A stretch of DNA of 64,000 nucleotides from the NCBI GenBank assembly GCA_037176885.1, contig JAWWNJ010000262.1, positions 62,001 to 126,000 on the forward strand, given 5' to 3'. Made by a program: the position numbers and the translations under genes. The notes beneath the pieces were generated by a model. It made no database searches and was not told where the DNA came from. It was given only the letters and a program-made list of their open reading frames with translations. Position 1 is the first letter of the stretch. The number at the start of each line of letters is the position of its first letter. Source of the stretch: Favolaschia claudopus (taxonomy: Eukaryota > Basidiomycota > Agaricomycetes > Agaricales > Mycenaceae). Below are positions 39,278 to 50,501 of this stretch, piece by piece.

Positions 39278-39499
39278 AGAGAGAACCACAGTACGCTATT
39301 TCTTGATATCCTATACCTTTGCTATTGTACCATATTCGACTTGCGTCGTCCGTAACAGTTGCTATGTTTTTGTTAACTACTTACATGTTTGTATCTCCCA
39401 TTCGAATTCTACCTGGATGGCTGGAAATGTAACGCAAGTCTTGTATGCTTGACCGCGAGAAGGAAGGAGAGGAATAAGCGAGTCAACAGATGTCAACAT

Positions 39500-40732
39500 A
39501 TGATTCTTCGTTCTCTCCCTCGACTTTGTCGAGCTGTATCGACTGAAGCTCACGTCTCCGCTGCTTCATCTTCTCTACTGCCAATAGTTATATCCAGAGA
39601 CGCGCATACCACACCCTCAATATCGGATCCCTCTACTTCGCCTCGTTCAATATCCCTCGCACACCCTCGCGATCCAGTCTCCCAGTCCGAGAAGATACCA
39701 CACCAGAGGATACCCCACGCAAGCTCTGCTCAACAGCCCAATGACGGGAGCTCTACCAAAGACTCGGACTCTCCTATCATCGAACCTCCCCCTCCACCCG
39801 CCGACTCCATCCCGTCTTTAAGCTCCAGTGTACCAGCTACCCGTCTAGACGCTTCTTCCAGTGCATCCTACGCCAACCCACCGTTTCATACCCATGCCTT
39901 CGTCACCGCTCTGGAAAAGACGTTCCCGACTCCTACGGCTCGGAGCCTCATGCGGGCCACGCGTGCCTTGCTTGTTGATCGCCTCGGAAGGGTCCGCCGC
40001 GAGGGTCTTACGGTGAAGGATCTCGATAATGTGCGGCTCGTGTTCTCAGTGTCAAACGTCTTGCCTTCTGACTCACTGTATGATATAAAAGCAAGCCTAT
40101 CTTTTCCGCGCTGCTTTGCAGGAATTGCGCGCAGAGATCACTATGAGCACGAATAATGATTCCGCTGCGATGCGTACTGCGACGTCTGCGCTCAGACGTG
40201 AAACCGACGCGTTGGATATAAAGATGAAGGAGGATTTGGCAACGCTCAAACACGAGTGCGTTGATTCTCTTGGTGTGCGCGGCTGCTGACTGTGTTGAAG
40301 AATCCAAATTGAGCTGGATACACGGAAGAATGAGGTCAAGACCGATTTCAAGCGACATGATATCGCTATAGAGGTTCGTCGTTTCACCGCCCTCGAATTT
40401 TTTGTGCCTTATGTGCGACGCAGGAAATATTGAATAAGGCTATTGTGAATGTCAGTGACCTTCGTACTGATGTCGAGGAAATCAAGTGGGACAATATGCG
40501 TCGAGCTGTCGGTTAGTCCACTTTTCCATAAGTCTCCTCTACTCGCATTGAATTCTTCCCAGTCACGCTGGCTGCTTTCGTGGTCGTGATCATTCTTGGG
40601 ATGGAACTACGTCCTCGACCAAAGCCAACACCACCACCTCTAGTGATGGCGCAGGCCCACCCACTTTCTGTGAAAGACGTCAAGCAGCCGCAGCCCTCAC
40701 AATCTGAGGGCCTCGAAGATTGGGTGACATGA
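39500..40732 (+). CDS. FMP32: DUF1640 mitochondrial coiled-coil membrane protein (Fmp32/CCDC90 family)
   Basis: Inner-membrane protein of the family that includes MCUR1/CCDC90 and yeast Fmp32, linked to cytochrome oxidase and calcium-uniporter biogenesis. Starts [20 protein letters not shown], an amphipathic basic presequence; a long Ser/Pro-rich linker follows. The conserved domain begins [40 protein letters not shown] and continues through the coiled coil [40 protein letters not shown] and [20 protein letters not shown] to one span [17 protein letters not shown] Pro-rich tail ends EGLEDWVT. Four introns near 40080, 40260, 40375 and 40510. Confidence 0.88.
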
Positions 40733-40852
40733 ACGTGGATCGGAAGGAAATTAAACATGAGAAGGACCCTAGATATATACTTACATGTAATACATAACTT
40801 GTAAACCACCCTACAACCCATTACTTATTCCCAGTCTATCTACAGGATCCGT

Positions 40853-41525
40853 TTACTTTACTTGCAGTTTCTCGAGCTTAGACGCCAGTGCACCGTCGTC
40901 CGGAGCCTCCGCCCAGTTGGGACTGTCGGCGGTGTGTGCGCTTCCGGTGCTACTCCGCGGCACTTTCTTCCGCTCCGTTCCAGCAGCGGAAGTCTGCGGG
41001 GCGGCGGCGGCAGCACCAGCAGCGGTGGCTGGCTCATCGTCGTCGTCCTCCCAATCATCGGCAACGCTCTCCTTCTTGTCCTCTTTCTTGTTTTCCCTCC
41101 GCTTCGCGTTCTTTTTCGCGCTCTTGCTCATGGGTTTCGCGGCTGAGCTCGAGGCCTGCGAAGAAGGCGGAGGGGTCCAACCGATTATGTGTCCCTTCGG
41201 CAACGCATTGGCGTCTTGCTGAGCCTGCTTGGTACCTAACGCGTCGTCGCACCATCAAATCGTGTGCAGCAAACCAGATTTTTTGGGAGCGCACCGCGAA
41301 AGCGACGGACATCCTCCTGCGGGGTGAACCCTGGTCTGATTTTGATTTGTTTCCGGACACTGTGGTGTTGCGGAGAGTCGGGAGACGAAGACTTGAAGTT
41401 TGATGAAATGAGAGTTCTTACGTTCCATCGGGGCGCTTTGACTCTGGGATGACGCGCTCTAGAGTTTGTGGATCGAGTGCGATGCCAGAAGCAGTCTTGT
41501 CTGGATTTATCGGCGGTAAGGACAT
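40853..41525 (-). CDS. PYM1: PYM, partner of Y14-Mago (exon-junction complex recycling factor)
   Basis: Binds Mago-Y14 and the ribosome to strip exon-junction complexes from mRNA during translation. Exon 1 reads MSLPPINPDKTASGIALDPQ then TLERVIPESKRPDGT; the next exon gives VRKQIKIRPGFTPQEDVRRF RG, the Mago-Y14 binding signature; then TKQAQQDANALPKGHIIGWT. The C-terminal half is low-complexity with Lys/Glu-rich and Ala-rich stretches and ends ALASKLEKLQVK, the conserved C-terminal helix. Introns at about 41210-41275 and 41350-41410. Head to head with GPN3 (102 bp). Its presence fits a genome with very many introns. Confidence 0.92.
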
Positions 41526-41627
41526 CGCTGCGATTAGTCTAATATTGAAAGAGAGTGTTTGCGCGTGTTACTCCCCGACGCCTTCCCTTCTCTCCTCCTC
41601 CTCCCACCAACTCACTTGCTAATTAGA

Positions 41628-42982
41628 ATGCGATACGCGGTGCTCGTTACTGGTCCAGCTGGCGCAGGAAAAACAACTTTCACCGCGTCGTTTTTGACCC
41701 ATCTCGCCGCGTCTCGTCGGACCGCCCATCTCGTCAATCTAGATCCTGCAGCATCCGCCACCAGCTTTGAATATGAGCCCGTTATTGACATCAAGGACTT
41801 GGTCAGCCTCGAAGATGTCATGGGGGAGCTAGACTACGGTCCTAATGGTGGGCTGGTGTACTGTTTTGAGTGAGTGAGTGCCCTCGCGTGATCAAGGTTT
41901 CTTTCCTTTTTGTCGCGTTTCGTTCATGAATCTACGCGAGGTTAGATATCTCTTGCAAAATATGGACTGGCTCGAGGAAGAGCTAGGAGGGTTTGAGGAT
42001 GACTATCTGATATTCGATTGCCCAGGTTTGCTCATCATTGCAGACCCTCTTATCGACCCTTGTACCAAAGATAATAATTGCAGGCCAGATCGAGCTGTAT
42101 ACACATCACCCATTCCTCCCGACGCTAGTCCAAAATTTGACCAGAATGGGAATCCGTACAAGCGCCGTCTACCTTATCGAATCTCAATTCATGGAAGATA
42201 AATACAAGTTCTTCAGGTGGGGTGCTATACAGCTTTCTGCGGCGTATCTTTCTTTTTTCAACGCGCCACTCAGCGGTGTTCTGTCCGCCATGTCTGCCAT
42301 GGTGAATTTGGAAATTCCCTGGATAAACATCATGTCGAAGATGGACCTCGTCACCTCGAATCCCGAAGATCCATCAGGAGGAGCTAGGAATGGTTTCCGT
42401 GGCAAAAGAAACATTGCGAGGTGCGATATGGATTCTCACGTATTCATTCCGGAGGCGCCGTAGTGAATTGCTGAGATTACTTTGGCACACATGCGGGAGC
42501 GTGGAGGCATTGGAGTAGACGCCACGGCCAATCTTCTTCGTGACCTATACCTGTTCATAACTCATTCTTAATCTCCTGCGTCCAGGTATCTGGATCCAGA
42601 TCCCCTCCTCCTCGTATCTGCTCGAGGACAGGAAGAGAACACTGCGAATCCACGATTTCACGCGCTTAACCAAGCAATTGTACAATTAGTAAGTATAGTT
42701 ATTTCTGCCAGTGGCGTACTTACGTTCGAACGCCGCTTGTGCTGTATTGATTAGATAGAGGACCACCCTCTCGTTTCGTTCTTGCCTCTCGACCTGACTT
42801 CTTCGGATTCGCTTGAGACCGTAATAAGTCATATTGACTATACAATGCAATATGGGGAAGACGAAGAGCCAAAAGAGGTGAATGGTTTCACATCTTTGCT
42901 GCGGGACTGTGACTGTGGCTAATAACTTGCCTGCCCTCAGCCTCGCGATCTAGACGAAGGGGACTTTGGAGACATGGAGTAA
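41628..42982 (+). CDS. GPN3: GPN-loop GTPase 3
   Basis: GTPase needed for assembly and nuclear import of RNA polymerase II. P-loop [27 protein letters not shown]; the defining Gly-Pro-Asn loop in [15 protein letters not shown]; then [100 protein letters not shown] and the end [16 protein letters not shown]. Seven introns. The intron after CFE uses the second of two close AG acceptors (before ATATCTC), which restores FEYLLQNM. Length near 285 residues fits. Confidence 0.95.
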
Positions 42983-43204
42983 CGAAGCGTAGAGTATATG
43001 CTTGTTCCTAGACTTCGTAGACTGAGTGAATTGCGTTCGAATTCGGAGGTATTTTGTGCGGTGCACACTGCAGTGATTCTCAGAAAGTTTTGAGTAGCAT
43101 CGCCCATCAGCGAGAACAATGACGCATGGCCATCAAAAGCCTTGGAGGTAATACATAAAGCCACAAAACATTTCTTGTTGTTTCCCTCCATCCATCCTCG
43201 GCTC

Positions 43205-43716
43205 ATGTCCAGTTATTATAACGCCCAACCCTCTTACGCTCAGCCCGTGTACTCTACCGGTGGCCACCGGAGCCATCACGGGTACAATGGCTACTCGGGC
43301 TACGAACAGCCCTCGAATTACGGTGGACAAAATGTTGTCTACGTTCCGGGGCACTCGAGCTCTCATCACAGTCGACACCACCACCACCATGGGCCGACTG
43401 TTATAGAGGGCACAACTGTCGTGGTAGGTTCCTTCCCGTCGGGATAAAACCAACAATTCATCCGTGCGTACAGACGAGCAGCGGTGGCAGACACCACGGC
43501 CACCATGGCAGACATCACTCCAGCGGCCACCACCACCACGGCCGTCTCTCCTGGGCTGACCGCATCCGTCGATTCTTCGGCATGGATAGACGGTACCGCC
43601 ATAAATCGAACACCAGCTCCTGGGGTTTCCTCGGCCGCTCCCGAAGGCGCAAATACGTCGATGCGCGCAGCGGCGCAGAAGTCGATCGGCACGGGCGTCA
43701 GGTTTACCGTGTTTAA
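43205..43716 (+). CDS. Small His/Ser/Tyr-rich protein with conserved basic C-terminus
   Basis: Two exons. Exon 1 is Tyr/Gln/His-rich (MSSYYNAQPSYAQPVYSTGG, SSHHSRHHHHHGPTVIEGTT); exon 2 is His/Gly-rich and then conserved-looking: LSWADRIRRFFGMDRRYRHK, WGFLGRSRRRKYVDARSGAE, ending DRHGRQVYRV. The intron has a GTAGGT donor and about 48 nt. About 150 residues. The C-terminal end 'DARSGAEVDRHGR..YRV' looks like a recurring ending of small basidiomycete proteins, but I know of no function. His clusters could bind metal; that is speculation. Confidence 0.75.
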
Positions 43717-43945
43717 TCCTCCTCCCCACCTGCGACTCGATTCATCATCTGGTTCCAAAATACGACCGACCGCTGGGTGGCTGGCAGGCATGAATGCGCA
43801 ACGACTGCTGGGCTCTCTCGCTGCCATACGCGTTTATTATGTTTTCACGATTTTGCGACGATCGCGACTGTTGTTTTTTGAATCTTTATGTCTCACTTCA
43901 TTCCTAGTTGTCTGTCTGTTTATGCTCACACGACCGATTTCTGTA

Positions 43946-44970
43946 TTATATAGCACGAGATGAGTAGCAGTAATGTATATTACGACGATGTGTGGATTCT
44001 GAAATGGATTTTGTGAAACTTGCTGTAATTTGTGGCAAGCCACCACCCCCAGTGGCCGCAGAACCCAAGCCGGCGCTGGAGCTACGATACCCCTCCCCGA
44101 GCTGGGAATTACTTCGAGCTCCACATTCAGGCAATGTGTGTTTCAACCACTTGGGGATTAGACTCACCGGTCAGCATCGCATGTTCAAACCCCTTGACAC
44201 TCGGAACTTCATTCAAGTCTGTCCACGTTAACGTTTCTGCTAAAACGTCGTGGCACAGAACATCTTGGCGTTGCTCCCCTTGCCCGAGACCATCGAATTC
44301 GGGAACCTCGTGCTGTCATTTATGCAGGTAGAGAATAGAGTCAAAGAGTCATGTCGTCTGAGTGTAAACGTCAGCCATACGCGCTCTGTCACTCTTTTTT
44401 GCTCTTACCATGACCGCGGCCGCAAGGCCACGATGCTCGTTCCGCACAGGACCCACCGTCCATCCTCGAGCGAGAAGGTCTGAGTCTTCCAGTCCCCTTG
44501 ATTCGTCTGTGCTTGAGGTGGCTTGTAATAAGCCATAGGACGCGCCAGAAAGACCCTTGCCATTGCGGCCCCCAAAGATTTCATCATACGAAGGAGGGAC
44601 AAGGGCATTGGCGGCGTTCCAGAGTGTCTCGGGACATGGGAGATATGTATTCCTTTGCTCTGTCACTTTCTATAAGGGACGTTGTTTGCTGCTGGATACA
44701 CCCTAGTGAGTGACAGGAAGATGAACAAAACAAGGATAGAGAAAACCGATGGCACGATCCGAACAAAAGTGCATGCACAACGGATATTATGGTGATGGGG
44801 TCCGGTACCACAATTCGAGTCCTCACGTTTCTGCAGCCAGACAGTGACGATGAGATTAATGCGCTCTCAGTCAAATCCCGCCTTCGTGAGTGTCTCCAGG
44901 TCATCAACGTGGGGATACACGTCCTGTTGACCTTCAAATCCCAAGGGTGGTCAAGATTTCGACAACGCAT
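43946..44970 (-). CDS. Poorly resolved gene, Pro/Ser/Gly-rich C-terminal part
   Basis: Exons at the 3' end read as coding: LPCPETLWNAANALVPPSYD EIFGGRNGKGL at about 44500-44650, then HEVPEFDGLGQGEQRQDVLC, then after an intron with GTGAGT donor and CTAAT branch, SNSQLGEGYRSSSAGLGSAA TGGGGLPQI. Upstream, hydrophobic stretches in more than one frame (for example TIISVVHALLFG) suggest one or more membrane spans, but I could not find a single frame that joins them. The start given is an ATG at 44970 and is provisional. PPSYDEIF is typical of cytosolic tails of small membrane proteins. Lies between the His-rich gene and PET191. Confidence 0.35.
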
Positions 44971-45121
44971 AGAGCAATGATAATGAGAAAGGGAAATGGC
45001 TGCCGATATCCAGAATTATCGGGCCACGGCGTAAGAGCCTGTCCGATCACGAGCAGACCTTCTAACAAAGTGAGGGACACCCAAGCTCGTTGTGAGAAGA
45101 CCAATGATAATATTCCAGCAT

Positions 45122-45440
45122 TCAAGGTGCCTCAGAGTCTAAGGCTGGTCTTTCTTCAGGCGTGTACTGAAACTGCGCTCCAACGTTTCCCCTGAACCTA
45201 TTTCGCATATCCAACTAGATAGACGTGAGTGCATGACGCGCAAAAGTTACCGAACAAGCCACTAACCATACCGCGTTTGCACTCAAACGTTGCCCTCCGC
45301 AAAGACCGACATTCCTCAGGAAGTTCATCGGTGTGGTTTCGTAGACATTCTGAGGGTTTGCGGCCGTCTTTCACGACGCAGTCTGAGTGCATTAAACAGT
45401 CTCTCATGGCAGCCAGGAGCCCTTTACATGATGAGGACAT
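45122..45440 (-). CDS. PET191: Cytochrome oxidase assembly factor PET191/COA5
   Basis: Twin-Cys mitochondrial intermembrane-space protein for complex IV assembly. Exon 1: MSSSCKGLLAAMRDCLMHSD CVVKDGRKPSEC, then LPEECRSLRRATFECKRGM; exon 2: LDMRNRFRGNVGAQFQYTPE. The Cys spacing (two CX9C-like pairs) and the ending RGMLDMRNRFRGN are diagnostic. The intron is 57 nt with GTTAGT donor. About 87 residues. Head to head with IBA57 across 69 bp: two mitochondrial biogenesis genes sharing one promoter. Confidence 0.95.
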
Positions 45441-45509
45441 GAGTGTTGGCGGTAAAGGTGTTCGGCAATTTCCGTAGTCTGATTAGATAAGAAATTTCGA
45501 GTTGAACTC

Positions 45510-46768
45510 ATGCGTCCACCACTGCGACCGCTGATACCCAGGATTCCAACTGTAGCACAGGTGCCCCACAGATCCGTGCTTTCTTTGACCGGCTCCCAGG
45601 CATCTGAGTTTCTCAACGGCATCTTATCTACTCACGTCCACACTCCGCCGCGTCCATTCTACTCTGCCTTCCTTCATGCTCAAGGAAGGGTTCTGTACGA
45701 CGTCTTTGTCTATACTAGCTTAAATCCCACCACGGGTGAATCTGGGTACCTCATTGACTACGATTCACGGCCCTCCGAAGCCCCGTCCCTGCTAGATCTC
45801 ATCAAGCGCTACAAATTACGATCTAAAGTCAAGGTCAGAGATGCATCCGAGGAGTACGATGTATGGGCTGTTTGGGGGGGAGATGAGGATACCAGTGTTG
45901 CGAAACGCTGGAGATGGGCAGAACACAGCGGCGTTGCCGAACCGCAATGGGACGAAACAGGTGACTGGCCTTGGGGCTCAAATAATGAGGTTCTTCGCGA
46001 CAGACGTGCGCCAGGCATGGGGTTGAGACGTGTCGTTCGAAAGGGGCGCTTTGGTACGTATCTCTTGCAGCATTTATCCCATACAGTTCTCACAACTCCG
46101 GCGTGCAGGACCGGAGGCTTTTACGCATGAGATAGCCTTTCCAGAGGCCTACACGCTGCACCGTATTCTTCACGGAGTGCCGGAAGGGCATACAGATATG
46201 CCCGCAATGCAGGCTTTTCCAATGGATTCCAATCTAGATTTTATGGGAGGATGTCAGCATTCTGCTGTACTCCCAACGCAGCGAAACTGATGCTTTTTCT
46301 TCATTGAAGTGGACTTTCGCAAAGGATGCTACGTCGGCCAGGAACTGACAGTCCGGACGTATCACAAAGGCATAGTCAGGAAGCGTATTCTGCCAGTGTT
46401 CATCCATCCCCCGGACTCTGCGTCAGTGCTGAGCTACATCCCCCTCGAGTAAATTTTTAACTTAGATGCACAGACCCACTGACTCGCAAGACATGGTTCC
46501 TTCTCCAGACATGCCCGTCTTCGCTCCAGGACTTGACATCCGCGCGGTCAATACTACAGTCAACCCTGATAAACCTTCACCTCGCCCACGAGGAAATGGT
46601 AAACTGCTCAGCTCGAGTAACGGTTTCGGACTGGCTCTTTTACGACTGGAGCAAGTCGATGCGGCCGAACAGGGAAACTTGACATTCTCGATGGAGGACG
46701 GCGAGAGGGATTGGGGAGTCTCACACTGGCGGCCTGAATGGTGGCCGCAAGCGGAAACCGAGAAGTAA
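45510..46768 (+). CDS. IBA57: Mitochondrial Fe-S assembly factor IBA57 (Caf17/GcvT-like)
   Basis: Folate-binding-like protein that acts late in mitochondrial iron-sulphur assembly for [4Fe-4S] enzymes. N-terminus [20 protein letters not shown] is basic; then [72 protein letters not shown], and the family signature [21 protein letters not shown] with its conserved Cys. The C-terminal domain reads [20 protein letters not shown]. Introns near 46053, 46252 and 46420. An acidic insert ([17 protein letters not shown]) is lineage-specific. Confidence 0.94.
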
Positions 46769-46820
46769 AATATCTACTATTATTTGATCCATCTGTAGCA
46801 TACGCAACAATCCATACTCA

Positions 46821-47260
46821 TCATACAGTCACCGCCGCCGCCTCGACCAATACGGACGCGAAAACATAATCTCCATCGTGACTAATTGAAACGTGAATGG
46901 GTCCCCATTTTTTGCTGTTGTCGTTTGAGGGAGCATCAGGGATGTAAACTAACGTTGGCTTGCGTCCATTTTGAAACCCATGGTAACTGAGCTGTTTCCA
47001 CGTCGGTTTATGATACGGGTAAAGCGCCTTGTAGGCTGCCTCCTTCACTGCCCAGCTTCACAAAATATAAGAGGGCGTAGCATTTTGAGGCGCGTCAGGT
47101 CATACCGAACTGCGATGAATTGTGGATCGGCCAGCAAGTGGGACTCTGAGGCTTCATATGGGCTAAGAATCCGTGAGGGTAACTTCTGAGGATATCGTCG
47201 CAGCAAGGCAGCTATGCGGGGGACGTGGACAACATCGACGCCGATCCCAAGCATGCTCAT
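46821..47260 (-). CDS. PPT2: Holo-[acyl-carrier-protein] synthase, AcpS type
   Basis: Adds 4'-phosphopantetheine to acyl carrier protein, in fungi the mitochondrial type-II ACP. Exon 1 has the Mg-binding motif LGIGVDVVHVPRIAALLRR; exon 2, after an intron at about 47050-47100, has SWAVKEAAYKALYPYHKPT, the second AcpS motif. Ends IHVSISHDGDYVFASVLVEA. About 125 residues, the size of stand-alone AcpS and of yeast Ppt2. Only 47 bp lie between its start codon and that of ELP2. Confidence 0.95.
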
Positions 47261-47307
47261 GCGCGCGCATGTGACTCAACGTCGCTTGACTTTTGACTTT
47301 GGCCACC

Positions 47308-50300
47308 ATGGCTTCGACCTCGTATATCTCTGCGTCTACAAACCGCCATTCCTGCGCTGCAGATATTTCTGGCGCGTCCCTCGTAGCCTTTGCTTCCTCG
47401 AATCTCGTTGCTCTCTGGAATATTACGACTGAACGCGGTGTTGATCAACTCCTTGCTGGCCATGAAGGATTAGTGACTAGCGTTCGCTTTGTGGCCAACG
47501 ATGTACTGGCCACCGCCGATGATAAGGGTATTCTCAGATGCTGGAGACAAAACGGGTCTCAGGCATGCTGCCCTCGCGTAATCTAAGCGTCTTGATCCCT
47601 AATACTATATCAGTGGAACCCGATCGCGAAAATTGAAGCTCATACGCAAGCCATCTCTTGTCTATGTGCTTATAACCAGTGCATTGCAACAGGCTCATCT
47701 GATGGGTCTGTGAAAATATGGAATTTTGCCTCCGATTCAGGCATGTGTGTTCTATGTGGATCAACGGTGTTTGCACATTATTGAGGCTAGCGACTCAGAC
47801 GAGTTGTTGGAAGCCCAGCTGCTTTCGCTGCATGGGAAATATCCACTTGCCATTGCCATGACCCTTCTTCCAAATTCACGAGGTATCCCGACTGGTCGTG
47901 ATTTTTTCTCTGAAGACCGACGCCGTATTTTACACAGCGGAAGTTCTGGCAATAGCTGGAACCGATAGGAACGTGCAAATATGGACGCGTTCCGGCGGCT
48001 TGGTTCGTTGTGTCTGAACATCCGCGCCAATGACCTGACGATCCTCCAGTTTGTACGTTCAGCCACATTAGCAGGTCACGAAGACTGGGTCAAGAGCCTC
48101 GCCTTCCTGGAACCTTCTTCACCGAAAGATCCCCTGACGTTGGCGTCAGGATCTCAAGATGCTACGATCCGTTTATGGAAAATTGAAACATACACGAGAT
48201 ACGACATTACCTCTCCCACTGACCGGCCTTCAGATGCACTCAGCGATGATCTTCTGGACGCGTTTGAAGCTTCCTTAGGCGAACTCGCAGATGCAGAGGA
48301 AGGGGGCAGGCAAATATCCTTGAGGCGACATATTGTAACCGTTAAATCAGACGAAGCGAGGCATGCATATCGGAGGATAGCCTCTTTCTCATTGCTAATG
48401 CCTGGTTTGTAGGCCAACTCAATATTCAATCACATTCGATGCTCTTCTTGTCGGCCATGAGGCAGGCGTAACATCTCTATCCTGGCGACCTGGCTCTTCC
48501 TCTTCAAACCTTACACTGCTGTCAACGTCGACAGATTCGTCCTTGATACTATGGTCTCCCACAGAACTACGGTCTTCGTCAAAAGAGGGATCTACCTCGA
48601 TCTGGATCAGCCGACAGCGTTTTGGTGACGTTGGGGGACAACGACTGGGTGGATTCGTTGGTGGCTTGTGGGCCCGAGACGGTGGCGAGGGGTTGGCTTG
48701 GGGGTGGTCGGGAGGGTGGCGGCGATGGCGTTGCACGACGCCAAGGTCAGAAAAATTGACCTCGGAGACGTGGGCAGAGGCCGCAGCGATCACAGGACAT
48801 AATGGACCCGTGAAGGATCTCGATTGGAGTCCGAACGGAGAGTATCTTATCTCTGTCGGGTGAGTCTAAATGTTTTGTTTTTTCCTTCTCTTATTTTATG
48901 CTTTTAGACTCGACCAAACCACGCGAATTCATGCGCCTATACGTGGATCCGATGGCACGCAATGGCTCGAGTTTGGTCGCCCCCAAGTTCATGGTTATGA
49001 TGTACTCGGAGTAGGTTTCCTAGGGCCTTTGCAATTTGTCAGTATTGCAGACGAGAAAGTCGCTCGTGTTTTCGAAGCTCCACGAGGATTTGTGGATCTG
49101 GCAGAACGCCTAGGAGTTGCTACTTTCACGGAGGAACAAGTAAGTTCATGCGTCTGTGGGGGGTTGGGGTTGACTATTTATACAGCATGTTCGACCAATA
49201 GCAGCCAGCGTCCCACCGCTTGGTCTGTCGAATAAAGCCATGAATGAAGCAGTTGTTCCTCTCAGCGAATCTAATGCCCTATCGAGACCTCCATTCGAAG
49301 GCGAACTAGCGGCAACAACTCTGTGGCCTGAAACCGAAAAGGTTTTTGGACACGGGTACGAGGTGAAGAAAAATCATCAAAATGCGCGCTACATCTAACA
49401 CTACGTTTGAAGTCTATGAGTCTCGCCGTATCAAGCTCTCGACGGTTGATCGCAACTGCCTGTAAAGCCTCAACAGCCGAGCATGCAGTCGTGCGGTTGT
49501 ATGAAACTACACGCTGGCAACCTATAGGCCAGCCACTAGCAGGGCATACCTTGACCGTCACACGCATCGCGTTCAGCCCTGACGACCGCTTTGTCCTGTC
49601 TGTCTCCAGGGATAGGTCTTGGAGATTATTCGAAGTCGGGGACGACGGTGGTTGGTCAAATCTCCCATGATGAGGCTCATGAATATTGACACGGGTTAAC
49701 GCAGGTTATCTACCTGTCGCAGCCGACAAGTCCCACGGGCGAATAATATGGGATTGTGCGTGGGCATCCGAAGGTGACATCTTTGCTACTGCTTCCCGGG
49801 ACAAGACGGTGCGTAATACCTCTCATCTCCTTCGACATTGGGGGGAACACTTTCCAGGTCAAGATCTGGAACCGGGATTCGGCAGGGAAATGGAAAGCAG
49901 CCGAAGTCATCGCTCTCAAAGAGGCTGCAACTGCCGTGGACTTCGCACCTCTTGACTCGCAAGACCGGTAAATGCATCTCTTGATCGGCTACGTCCCCGA
50001 TTGAATTTATGATAGACGGGATCTCGCTATCGGGACTGAGACGGGGGGAGTATTCGTTTATTCCAACTCGAACACTTCGGCGACGAATTGGCAGTTAACG
50101 GACTCGTTCAATTCCAGGTAACCTCGGTTTTCCACCCGAAAGAACGCAGCTTACCTTCCGCAGTAACCAAGCACATGTGGGACATGTTCATAGAGTTAAA
50201 TGGCGCCCGACAAGTCAGGAGGGTCCTAGAGAACTGGCGACTTGCAGTGAAGATGGTACATTGATTGTCCGGGTCGTGGTGGACACCGCCCAAATAACTA

Positions 50301-50308
50301 GTGAATGA
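47308..50308 (+). CDS. ELP2: Elongator complex subunit 2 (WD-repeat protein)
   Basis: Scaffold of the Elongator complex, which modifies wobble uridines of tRNA. Two beta-propellers of WD repeats are visible: HEGLVTSVRFVANDVLATAD, HTQAISCLCAYNQCIATGSS DGSVKIWNF, HEDWVKSLAFLEP, LTLASGSQDATIRLWKIE, FDALLVGHEAGVTSLSWRPG, ITGHNGPVKDLDWSPNGEYL, VHGYDVLGVGFLG, LAGHTLTVTRIAFSPDDRFV LSVSRDRSWRLFEV and IIWDCAWASEGDIFATASRD K. The segment RVFEAPRGFVDLAERLG is the Elp2-specific linker. Ends VVVDTAQITSE. Seven to nine short introns. An extra Gly/Trp-rich stretch near 48650-48720 is unusual inside a blade. Confidence 0.9.
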
Positions 50309-50501
50309 AACGGGAGATTCTGCTATACAGTGGGGTGCAATGGGTGGTTCGACCCAGAGCGAAGTGGTACGGAGACAGTTTAGACAGGAGAGGTGCAGTA
50401 TAAGGGTATCGAACGTGAAGGAAATGCGGGTGTGAATATAGTAGGGGAGCAACAGCAAGGGACGCGCAATAGGGATACAAGAACACTTAGGTCGTTAAAC
50501 A

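Noticed and set aside
43366..43827. Long - strand frame over the His-rich gene.
   Set aside because: It is the mirror of His/Gly/Ser codons on the + strand and has no family resemblance; the + strand model has a proper intron and a start codon.
44934..45125. Hydrophobic - strand frame (LLEGLLVIGQALTPWP, FPFLIIIALCVVEIL) as a start of a membrane protein.
   Set aside because: It has no ATG, begins at the PET191 stop and does not splice cleanly into the downstream coding pieces; kept only as a possible part of the unresolved gene.
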